Source: Ligustrum vulgare (lineage: Eukaryota; Streptophyta; Magnoliopsida; Lamiales; Oleaceae). From it: a stretch of 64,000 nucleotides of DNA. Shown here in pieces: positions 43,500-54,799 of the stretch (position 1 is its first letter; every line of letters begins with the position of its first letter). Position numbers and translations under genes: made by a program. The stretch is from contig OY743190.1 of the NCBI GenBank assembly GCA_963555705.1, positions 12,747,501 to 12,811,500 on the forward strand, written 5' to 3'. The notes below the pieces were generated by a model, which had not been told where the DNA came from, searched no databases, and was given only the letters and a program-made list of their open reading frames with translations.

Positions 43500-45472
43500 T
43501 CCTTACGAGAAAATAATAAATATCTCTGTTATCATCTACTAAATCTCGTTTGTGATGTAAATGAATTTGCATGTCTAACCTCAATTCTCTTAGTGATTGC
43601 ATACCATACTATGCTCTTAATTCCAAACGATAAAATTCTAAGCAGAGTTTCCTTTGAAATTTGGACTTATTCAAACCGTAAGCATACTTCATAACTCACA
43701 ATAATAAATAATTCCACATTTGATCACAACGATCTAAAAATTGACCACAATTTCATCAAACTTCAATATCATTAAAAAATATTCCAGAAAATCAATTCAT
43801 AATTCCTCAACATAGAAATTTCAAATCATAGTCGTCAATATCACAATATCACTTCCTTCAATACCTTAATTGGCTCAAAAGATTACTCATACTTATATTT
43901 ATAAGTCATAAATCATATTCCCAAAATTTAATCACAAGGCCAAAGTTCATAATAAATTTCTCTTCAATATAGAGGCATAATTCACTTACTCAACATAATA
44001 TCCATTACTTAATTCCCAATAACCAAATCTTTAAATCTCTAACTTCATAATGCTTCTCATAAAAGTCTCATTAAAATCATATCACTTATAATCTTAACAT
44101 CTCATAAAAATTCATAAAATTGGCTCGCTATTTCTCATTAAATCTAAATGATAGATAATGTGAACATATTTCTAATCATTTCTGTTGACTTCTCATACTT
44201 AATGCCATGTCTAAAATCAATTATGCAAAGTCCATTTAAGGTTTATCATTTCTAAACTCGAGGACAACAATTATTTTGAAAATCATTCTTAAGTCATATT
44301 ATTCCCATTATGCTCAACACCCGTTCTCTTTCTTTCTTTTCTTTCTGAATTTTTTTTTTTTTTTTTTTTTTTTTCAGAATTGAAACTTGAAGAGTGGTAC
44401 CAATAATCATCCACAATTTTTCCTTGCTTTTAAGCAAAGGTAGTGATAAAGGGATAAATTATTGAACCGAAAATTGAAACTTGAAGAGGAAGTACTAATA
44501 ACCATCCACAGTTTTTCCCTTGTTTTTACACAAAGGTAGTGATAAAGGGATAAATTATTGTACGAATTCATTATCAATTTTGTTTGTTTAATATATTATT
44601 CCATATATTTTGGGCAAAAGTTACAACCCAACTTAATTTCTAATTGAGTCAATCTTACTAAGCTTAATATGCACCAAAATTCATATAAATATCCTCTCTG
44701 TCTCATGATTCTACATTGAAAAGAATAAAAAAATTGAGTCTTCTATCAATTTATATCATACTTGACATGTATATTATGTGTAACACATAAAGATTCATAA
44801 CATATGAAGATTTCATACTTAACATGTCTTAATAAAATCGTAAATGACTTGCAAAGCATATAACATACCTGGTTCGAGGAGTCAATACGTGGAGAGTGAC
44901 ATAGTAGAGTGATGAGTTAAAATATTTCATATAATCTTATTTTCCTTTAATCAACAATAATTTAATGTGGTTGTATCCAAATCAACATTTTCTTGAATCA
45001 TAATTCCTAATTAATCACAGTCTTCAAAACAAATCCAATATCGACATAGTAATTATCTCCCCATCAATAATTAATAACTTAACCCAAATAAAATTTATCG
45101 TCAAATCTTATTTTTCCTTTAGTCCCCAAACTTCTAGAAATTTATCAAAGACATTAATATAAACATCATATCACTAACTAATTATATTCCATAAAATTTT
45201 CAGGACATTACAAACTCCCTTACTTAAAATGAATTTTGTCCTTGAAATTCGCACATCAAATTTCATCATGCTTTTCAAAATCATAACCATACTTGACATG
45301 TGAAAATTCAACTTTTTTTTTTTATAATGAATAGTGATTTCGTTCACTGTTCATCATGAATAGCACGTCGTTTTACTGTTCACATGAATAGTGATTTTTT
45401 TTTTTTTTTTAAAGAAATAAAATTTCAAAAATTTACAGAATCGTTTTTAAAACTCTTTGCTCTGATACCAAC
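43500..45472 (-). other. Gene-free interior of element B
   Basis: AT-rich. It contains a ~100-bp duplication with TTGAAACTTGAAGAG...GTAGTGATAAAGGGATAAATTATTG (44375-44575), CATGAATAGTGATTT repeats near 45330-45400, and the primer site at 45459-45470. No gag-like translation seen on minus. Confidence 0.55.
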
Positions 45473-47305
45473 TGTGACGACCCGAATTCTCGACCATTCG
45501 AGTGCCACTAAAAGTGACTCATATCATATTATCGAGACTTAAATAGTAATGTAAAATTATTCAAAAGAATAATTAGAATCCCATAATTCAATTTTTTTTT
45601 TTGAATAAAAATAGAACATAATTTTCTTACATAAAGTTCAACATAATTATCTCATCAATCTTAACCACTTTTGCCACTTCCATGTTGACCGCCTCGAACC
45701 TTCAATTATCTGAAAATGGTAAATATCGTGGAGTGAGATTTATAAAATCCCAGTAAGTATACCAAGCATAAATTTTCTTTTGAAAGCATATGGATCATTT
45801 TCATCATAACATAGGATAGGATCGAAATACTCATAAACATAGGGAGACACAAGAATTTTACCGAACTTAAATGGCAAGAATTCTTATGTGTAGCGCTACT
45901 AAACTCCGGTTCCCTTAGCATAATCATAAACATATCATATGGAACCCATAACAATCTTGTGAGATTGATTTCATAGCAATAATCCAAACATTTTCATAAA
46001 AACATAAGATATACTTACTTGTCATAAAAACATACTTACTTTTCATAAAAACATAAGGTATACTTACTTGTCATAAAAACATACTTACTTTTCATAAAAA
46101 CATAAGGTGTATTTACTTTTCATAAAAACATACTTACTTTTCATAAAAACATAAGATATACTTACTTGTCATAAAAACATACTTACTTTTCATAAAAACA
46201 TAAGGTGTATTTACCTTTCATAAAAACATACTTACTTTTCATAAAAACATAAGATATACTTACTTTTCATAAAAACATAAGGTGTATTTACCTTTCATAA
46301 AAACATACTTACTTTTCATAAAAACATAAGATATACTTACTTGTCATAAAAACATACTTACTTTTCATAAAAACATAAGGTGTATTTACCTTTCATAAAA
46401 ACATACTTACTTTTCATAAAAACATAAGATATACTTACCTTTTAAAAGATTAAAATGAAGTGTAGTAGTAAATGGACCAAAACTTTCTTGACCACCTTGA
46501 ATTTCTCTTACTTGTGGATTTTGTCAAGAGATTGGAAATAAGTGTATATGTGTAGAGTTGTGTGTAAAAGAGATGGGTTTAAATAGATGTATAAAGTTGG
46601 CATATTGTAAACATAATCATTCAATTCTATTAATTTTAACACATCCTTTTCTTAAAGTAAAGCACCATTCATATACTTTTCCATATTTATACAAATAATA
46701 TGCTCTTCATGATTATATATAATGGAGTATATAAATCATTCATATACTTTTCCATATTTATACAAATATTATGCTCTTCATGATTACATATAATGGAGTC
46801 TTATCAATCATTCATATACTTTTCCATATTTATACAAATATTATGCTCTTCATGATTATATATAATGGAGTATATAATTCATTCATATACTTTTCCATAT
46901 TTATACAAATATTATGCTCTTCATGATTACATATAATGGAATCTATCAACCATTTATATACTTTTCCATATTTATTAAATTAAGATTCTCATAATTATTA
47001 TATATAATGGAACCTCTCATGCTTGCATATATTTTCTTAATTTAAATAATAAAAGTAATTTTTGTATAAATAAATATTGGGATAACATTGAATTAAGTAC
47101 TTAGACTTAATATACTTTAAATCAAGAGAATGGAGATATTTTTAGAAATTCGGAATTTAATTTAAAATCGAACGATCTCGATTATTTCTTGACTTGGCTA
47201 TACGAATACGTCGTGGCGTTAACTTAATAAAAATGGGTGAAATAGTAGCGACACGATTTTCTATTAAAATAATTATTAATCGCGTAAAAATTCTTGGTCG
47301 CTACA
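45473..47305 (-). repeat. 5' LTR of element B
   Basis: Nearly identical to 38927-40760, including the tandem arrays (45990-46440 and 46670-47010). It is transcriptionally upstream of the element, which runs leftward. Confidence 0.95.
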
Positions 47306-47310
47306 TATAT

Positions 47311-47512
47311 TTTCCGCAGTCAAATTATATTTGCTGAACATGGGCGCTGACTTTGGCATCGGAGTGCAAACGGGAGCCACCTCGGCCCCCTTTGCAAACT
47401 GATTGTTTGTCACAGTGCGCAGGAGATCCACGTGTTCAAGAGGGAGGAGCTGAGACGTGTTGTTCCAAGGTCCAGCCGAATTTTGTGGTCAACATTTTGG
47501 CGCCGTCTGTGG
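47311..47512 (+). repeat. Gypsy 5' LTR, second part, and primer site
   Basis: LTR continues to ...GTGGTCAACA (47494), matching the end of the 3' LTR at 58957. The primer site TTGGCGCCGTCTGTGGGAA follows directly; its first bases match the 3' end of tRNA-Asp, as in other Tat/Athila elements. Confidence 0.85.
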
Positions 47513-47619
47513 GAAACCATACTGCTAACCATAAAAACCCATGGTGAAAAGCCACATATAGAAAGGAAGTTTTAGAAAAATGACGATTAACCTCTTGTAA
47601 AAAGAGTGGAGAACTGCAA

Positions 47620-47830
47620 AAACTTTGAAATACAAGTTTATTAACATTGAAAAAGGCTTTAAACTTTGAAATACAAGTTTATTAACCTTGAAAAAGGCTT
47701 CAAACTTTGAAATACAAGTTTATTAACCTTGAAAAAGGCTTAAAACTTTGAAATACAAGTTTATTCACCTTGAAAAAGGCGTATAACTTTGAAATATAAG
47801 TTTAACAACCTTGAAAAAGGCTTGGAGCAT
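47620..47830 (+). repeat. Tandem repeat in gypsy leader, about 5 x 42 bp
   Basis: Units of the form AACTTTGAAATACAAGTTTA-TTAACCTTGAAAAAGGCTT, nearly identical in the first four copies. Non-coding leader between primer site and gag. Confidence 0.9.
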
Positions 47831-47990
47831 TGAGATAAAAGTCCATTTATCCTTGAAAGATAAACTGAAACCAAGAAATTTCTCTGAACATGAACGAAAG
47901 CGATTGTGATATTAACCCCCGTAGGGGCAGAAATAGCCAGCACAGCGAGGAGGAGGCTCCTCAAGGACCTCATGAGACACCAATGAGGGA

Positions 47991-49900
47991 GTGGCACAAC
48001 CTAACCCACCATGCCGGCACCGTAATCGCCGCATGTTGCGAGACATGACTCGCATAGCGGCTCAAATGCTAGAAATGCAGAAGCAGCAGATAGAACAGAC
48101 TGCTGCGATGAATGTCTACATGGCTAGAGGGTATGTTGTGAACGAGCCCATGATGCCTCCGCAATACCCACAACCACATTACTCACCATCCGATGCGGCC
48201 ACTGCCTCCTATTATTATCAAGATCTACAGGCATATGCAGAGGTGGAATCTGAGCCCTTCTACGGGGAGGGCCCGGAGCATGAAGCCCATGAAGAACAAG
48301 ACCAACTCCCAGCTAGACACAGGGAGGCTTCACATGCAAAATCTGACAGTGTCTTCAGCCAGATAGGAGGGTTATTCAGAGGCAAGCAAGGGGGTCGACA
48401 CAATGCAGCTAAACCTAGAAATAGGTGGTAGCGACGCGCTGAAGAAGCCCTGTCGCGAAGCGAAATGCATAGAGATCGGCATGGCACAGGGGCAGAAAAA
48501 TTAGCCCCCACCCATGAGCCTAGGAATAGGCAGGAAAGGAGAGCAGAAGCAGCCCGGACCAAATCTCGTAATGATCTTCCGACCTTTGAAAGGCCAAACT
48601 ATGGGCGAGTTTTGCCACCACAAAGATAGGAGTACGCTCCACCGCCCTATGACCAGCATCATGTCCAGATGTACTCCGGTCATGATGGAAACAGTGAATT
48701 TCCGTCATACGAGCTAGATGACGAAGAGGAAATAAGCCCCTTCACGGAGGGCATCCATAGGTGCCCAGTGCCTCATGACTTTGAAATGTCGGAAATAGAA
48801 AAATATTCTGGCCGAGGTGACCCTGACGATCACCTGCTAAACTACCGCGCTAGCATGGAAATAGCCGGAGCCACTCCGGCACTGAAGTGCAAGGCTTTTG
48901 CTTCGACCCTGGAGGGAAGCACGATACGATGGTACAAAAAGCTCCCTCCGGGTAGCATCCACAGTTGGAGAGACTTGAAAACAGCCTTTAAAAATGGCTT
49001 TATTTCCTCCAGTCCTGGCCAGCTCCCAGTCCAACGCCTTCAGGATCTAAGGCAAGGAAGGGATGAATCTCTGAAAAGTTACCTAACTCGGTTTACCGAA
49101 GAGATGCACATTTGTGAAAACATCACCGAGGCGGAGATGTTTTTCGCTTTGAAAGGAGGGCTGGATATAACGAGCATGTATTGGAGAGATGTCTGAAGCC
49201 AGAAACCAAGGGATTACAACGCCCTAGTAGACCTGATAAAGGAGGAGATCGTATCAGAGGAAATGGCTAGAGCCAAAGACAACCACCCTTAAGGGAGATA
49301 CAATTTTGGGTATTCTAATGAAGCAAACCTCAAGAAAGGAGGTAATAAGGATAGGTTCGGCAGTAACCGAGGTGGAGTGCCGCGCCCATTTCCGGGGACG
49401 GGGTCTAGCTATGCAGCAGAAATTACGGAAGCTATTCCCCACTTGTACTCCAACACTCCTTCTCAGAATCCTCCCACGGCTCAAGGAAGAATGGAAAGTA
49501 GCCGAAGTGGAAAACAACCCATGATTGGGGCTTACTGCGCCTACCACAGATATTACGGTCACGCAACAGAAGATTGCAGGGAAATCCACATGTTAGCGGA
49601 CCAAAAGGCGCAGGGAAGACGGGGAAGTGATTTCTCCCATGACACGGGGAGAACTCAGAAATCAAGTGGCCCGAAGTTCAACTGAGCTGACAGGAGAGCT
49701 CCGTGGAAGAACTCGACCAAAGAGAGGATTGACAATCGTCAAAGAGACAGGAACAAGGGTCAGGATACCGCCTCGGCACATGCTAAAGATACACGGGAAC
49801 CACCTATGCCTGTGGCCGACCTTCCTATTCGAGAAATCGATACAATATTGGGAGGCCCCCACCCAGGTGGGAGCATAAACAACTCCCAAAAAAGGTATAT
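47991..49900 (+). pseudogene. Gypsy (Tat) gag, interrupted
   Basis: One frame runs from 47991 through several stops. The retrotransposon gag domain is at 48780-49190 (EKYSGRGDPDDHLLNYR, ALKCKAFASTLEGSTIRWY, then LPPGSIHSWRDL and a GRDESLKSYLTRF block). The zinc-finger-like CAYHRYYGHATEDC is near 49540. Stops at 48429 (TAG) and 49194 (TGA, probably from CGA) break it; no frameshift is needed to read through. The product would form the nucleocapsid core. Confidence 0.85.
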
Positions 49901-49925
49901 CAGAGAAGCCAAGTAGCCCACCAAT

Positions 49926-52900
49926 GTGAATTACCATATCCATTCACATCCCGTTGGGATGCCTCGGACAGAATCTATTATATTTACCCAAGACGATGCC
50001 ATTGGCGTACACTTCCCACACAATGATGCATTGGTTATCAGGGTAGTGGTGGCCCAGAATGGGTTGTCACGAATGATGGTGGATGATGGTGCCTCGGTAA
50101 ATGTGATTTACGGGGTAACTTTTGATAAGATGGGGATCAGCACTCCACTCATTCCAGTCCCGGATCCAATATATAGATTCACTGGGGATAGCATAACCCC
50201 CAGAGGATCCATAACCCTTATGACTGAAGTAGGGCAAGTGCCAACTCTTTCCAGAATCCCCATGGAATTCTTAGCCGTGGACAAAATCTCCTCCTATCAT
50301 GGCTCAATTGGGAGGCCAGGTCTCATTGACTTGGGAGCTGCAATGCATACAAAGTACATTTGCATGAAGTTCCCCACGGAGCATGGTATTGCAACTGTAA
50401 GGGGGAGCCAAACTGAATCGCGGGCCTGTTACACAAACGCAATCCGAAAATTTCAGGACCGAAGCTTGAACATGATTAGCGATGTGGCAATGGCCGAAGT
50501 TGCTCCAGACCCTGAAATACTGGGTGGATGACCCTCAGAAATTGAGGATGTTACAATGACGCCGGAAGAAGATCTGGCAGATCTGGACCCAAGAATGGCA
50601 GGAAGCAGTTGCTCCACTCCAGCTGAAAAGTTGGAATGCTTCATTGTAGATCTACTTGAGCCAATCAAGGAGTTACAGATTGGATTGGACTCGATGGTTG
50701 AATTCAAAGATCAGCTGAAAGGCTTCTTACTTGAGAACCTCGATGTATTCGCATGGAAACATGATGACATGGTTGGGATCGATCCTAAAGTGGCCCGTCA
50801 CAGACTCCAGCTTGATCCTAGAAGCCCTGGGCACAGGAAAAAGAGAAGGCCTATGAGTTCTGATAAGTATGTGGCCTTGAAAGAAGAGGTTACGAAGCTG
50901 TTGAAAAATGGCTTTATCAGAGAATCCCGATATTCGAAGTGGGTATCAAACCCTGTCTTGGTACCAAAACATAATGGAAAGCTAAGAGTATGTATTGATT
51001 TTTCAAATTTGAACAGGGCATGCCCTAAAGACAGTTTTCCACTGCCTCGGATCGATCAGTTGGTTGACTCCATAGCGGGACATGAGTTGCTGAGTTTTAT
51101 GGATGCCTACTCCGGGTACAATCAAATCCCCATGTGTGAGTCATACGAGGAGCATACTTCGTTTATTACAGATAGAGGACTCTATTGTTACAGAGCTATG
51201 CCATTTGGCTTGAAAAATGCTGGAGCTACCTATCAAATGCTGGTAAATCGCATGTTTTCAGAATAATTAGGAAACACCATGGAGGTATATGTTGATGACA
51301 TGCTGGTCAAAAGCATGGTCGCTACGGAGCATATCCGCCATTTTTCAGAAACCTTCAATGTTTTGAGGAAATATCGAATGAAGCTCAACCCAGTGAAATG
51401 TGCTTTTGGGGTAGCGTCCGGAAAATTTCTTGGACTCATGGTGAACAAGAGAGGGATCGAAGCCAATCCTGATAAAATCAATGCGTTGTGAAACATGCGA
51501 TCGCCTCGGAATCCAAAAGAAGTGCAAAGCTTGACAGGGACAATTGCGGCCTTAAGTCGATTCGTTTCCAAGTCCACTAATAAATGTTTGCCATTCTTTA
51601 AAGTCTTAAAGGGAGGGAAGCGATTTCAATGGACACCGGAGTGTGAGCAGGCTTTTTCCGACCTAAAAGCATTCTTAGGACATGCCCCATTACTATCAAA
51701 ATCGAAGGCTGGCGAGCCTCTCTACTTGTATTTAGCCGTATCAAAAGAGGCTGTTAGCTCGGTATTGGTCAGAGAGGAGGATGGGAATCAGTTCCTGGTA
51801 TATTATGTAAGCAAAGCCATGATAGATGCTAAGATACGGTATCCAGATATGGAAAAGCTTGCTCTCTCGTTGATCATAGCCTCTCGCAAACTTCGTCCCT
51901 ACTTTCAGTCACACTCCATACATGTGCTTTCCAACTTTCCTATGAGATAGGTGTTGCAAAAACCAGATGTATCTGGGAGGTTAATGAAGTGGGTGATTGA
52001 AATCAGCCATTTCGACCTACATTATGAGCCTCGGACCGCTGTAAAGGGTCAAGCATTGGCGAATTTCATAGTCGAATTCAGACATCCACCGGAGGTTGAA
52101 ATGATTGATAACTTGGATGAAGGCTGATAGTGGAAATTGTTCGTTGATGGGTCCTCGGATGAGGGATGATCCGGTGCGGGGATATTGCTAATAAGCCCAG
52201 AAGGATTCAAACTGCACAGTGCGATTCGTTTCGACTTTAAAGCTTCAAACAATGTTGCTAAATACGAGGCGCTATTAGCCGCGCTGAGACTTACGAATGC
52301 TTTGAAGATTAAGTCGTCAGTGGCGAATAGTTATTCGCAGCTCGTTGTAAGTCAGTTTAATGGACAATTTTCTGCCAAAGAACCAGCTATGGTCGCTTAC
52401 TTGAAGAAAGTAAGAGATTTGGCTGTGCACTTCGAAAAAATGGAGTTACGGCACATTCCCAGAACTGAGAATTCTAACACTGATGCTTTATCCAAATTAG
52501 AAAGCAGCAGTGATTCGGAGCTCCATAATCTGATCCCAATTGAGCACTTGTCGACTTCTTCTATTGATCCAGGGCCGGAGATTTTGACAATAGAAGAAGA
52601 AGGATTTTGGATGAATCCTATAATAGCATACTTGAAGCATCAGACAGTTCCAAACGACCCGGAAGAAGCTCGAAAATTGCAAAGATACACCGCGAACTTC
52701 GTACTTTTGGATGACCTGCTCTATAAACGGAGCTATACTTCCCATTTGCTGAGATGTGTGGGGCTGGAGGAAGAACGTTATGTAATGAAAGAAATCCATG
52801 AAGGCATATGTGGCAACCACGTCGGGGCATTGTCATTAGCTCGGAAAGCCCTCAAACAGGGATATTTTTGGCCGACCATGCGAAAGGACTCTCATGACTT

Positions 52901-53830
52901 TGTTTGCAAATGCGATAAATGCCAAAGACATGCAACCATACCGCGTCAGCCGCATCACAAGCTAACTGTGGTGACCAGCCTTTAGCCTTTTGCGAAGTGG
53001 GGGGTCCTATACCTAGGGGTGCTGGTAATAATTGCTTTGCGATAGTGACAATTGACTACTTCACCAAGTAGGTTGAGACGGAACCTCTGATGAGAATCAC
53101 CGAGGCCAACACCACCAAGTTCATTTGGAAGAATCTCATATGCCGGTTCGGGATACCGCACTCACTGGTTAGTGATAATGCAAAACAGTTCAAAAACAGA
53201 AGCGTGGATGAATTGTGCAACGATTTGGGAATTAAGAAACTATTTTCATCCCCACATCACCCACAGGCTAACGGACAGGTCGAAGCTGTGAACAAGACCA
53301 TAAAAAATACCCTGAAAAGGAAGTTGGAGTCCAAAATGGGCGCATGAGTAGATGAACTCCCACAAGTACTATGGGCACTTAGAACCACCTCGCACACCGT
53401 TACTAGTGAAACACCTTTCTCATTGGCATATGGAGTCGAGGCGGTATGCCCAGTTGAAATTGGGGTCCCTTCTCTTCGTCAAATTCATTACGACGAAGTG
53501 AGAAATGAAGAAGCACAAAGGGCTAGTTTGGATTTCCTCATGGAAAAGCGGAGTGATTCCTAAGTGATGATGGCCAGGTACCAGAAAAAGATTGCTCGAT
53601 GCTACAACAAAAGGGTAAAACGAAGACACTTTAATGTTGGGGACTTAGTCCTCAAAAAGGTTCTTCCTTCAACTCAAGAACCAGGAGTAGGGACTTTAGG
53701 TCCTAACTGGGAAGGCCCTTACAAAGTCTTTGCCGAGGTGGTATCCGAAACGTACATGATCGATGACTTATCTGGGGTACCTTTATGTAATCCTTGGAAC
53801 ACAGACCACCTTCACCGCTATTTCCAATAA
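49926..53830 (+). pseudogene. Gypsy (Tat) pol: protease, RT, dual RNase H, integrase; many nonsense codons
   Basis: In frame with gag. Protease has MVDDGASVNVIY (near 50080). RT has PFGLKNAGATYQMLVNRMF and YVDDMLVKS (51286-51312). The first RNase H is at 51600-51930. A second RNase H-like domain, decayed, has KLFVDGSSDEG...NNVAKYEALLAAL (52140-52300). Integrase has a zinc-binding HEGICGNHVG...CDKCQRHA and a D-D-E core (TIDYFTK, VSDNAKQF, NGQVEAVNK), then a chromodomain-like C-terminus to 53830. Stops include 51264, 51489, 51948, 52983 and 53345, plus one frameshift between 52985 and 53090. Dual RNase H supports the Tat lineage. Confidence 0.9.
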
Positions 53831-54799
53831 ATCAAATCCCTCTTCAGTGGTTACAGCATTACCATATGATTTTATAAAATCATAAGTGAGTTACATTGAG
53901 GATTATACCAATTACTAATTAGATAAACATAATGGATAAACACAAATTCCAAGATTATTTTGGTTATAACACCATACGTCTACGCCATGCATGAAGTTTG
54001 TTAAAAACAATGGACTTTTATAAGCCTACACTGCGATCACTGCATAAGGGTTGAGAGTGTTAGCACCATCAAAGGGAGTTCATACAAATTTGTATACACA
54101 GGTCTTACAAAGTGTGACTTAGAAACGTTCAAATTATTGTCAAATCAGATTTTACTGGTAAACATGAATGTCTCAAACCACTCAGATCTGAGGGACTATC
54201 TTCATATAACCGTACAATGTGAAGATATAACCGTGCAATGCATTTAAAAGACATCTTCATATAACCGTGCAATGCGTTTAAAAGACATCTGCGTTTGGAA
54301 GCATTCAAACTTAATCAAATGTTGCTGCATTTGGAAGCATTCAAACTTAATCAAATGTTGTCATATAAACCAAAAATTGTGGTCAAAATCAGACCTAACC
54401 AGCAAACGTGAATGCCTTGAGCTACTTAGGTCCGAGGAGCTGTACACTTAATATCTTCGTACGGTATTTGCAAAACGTTTGTGTGTTGGAAGCGTCCACA
54501 CTTAATAGATAAGGTCATACAAACTAAGGCATTAAACTAAATACGGAAAATCATCGCATTCATGAAGGCAAAGTATATACAAATTGAATGATTGTTACAT
54601 TTACAATGTCAGGTGCCATTGCACTTACAAAAAAAAAAAAAGAGAAATTACAACAGAATGGCAGGTACAAACTAGGATCACTGCGGAGGGACATCCTCTA
54701 AAGAGCCCTTGTCTTGAGGTTCGGGGTACAGGGCTTCAATGAAGGACAGATCCAGGGTTGGGAAGGCTTCTTTCACATTACCCAAAGCCATCCTGGCCC
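53831..54799. other. Gypsy region between pol and the antisense block
   Basis: No gene. It contains duplicated units, for example TTCATATAACCGTGCAATGC...AAAAGACATCT (54205-54290) and GCATTTGGAAGCATTCAAACTTAATC-type repeats (54290-54360). Confidence 0.5.

Larger units (their letters stand above)
38927..47305 (-). mobile_element. Young non-autonomous LTR element 'B' carrying the antisense NABP-like + LOG cassette
   Basis: LTRs 38927-40760 and 45473-47305 (about 1834 bp, TGTGACGACCC...GTCGCTACA on plus) with perfect target duplication TATAT (38922-38926, 47306-47310). In element sense the primer site TGGTATCAGAGC (45459-45470) follows the right LTR, and a purine tract (AAGGGGGTAAG) abuts the left LTR, so it reads leftward. 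I count only about five substitutions and one T-run indel between LTRs, indicating very recent insertion. The 4.7-kb interior has no gag or pol; its only substantial ORFs are the two antisense cassette genes. Confidence 0.9.

Noticed and set aside
48260..49943. Several 60-110-codon minus frames across gypsy gag
   Set aside because: Shadows of the plus-strand gag frame, which carries the recognised motifs.
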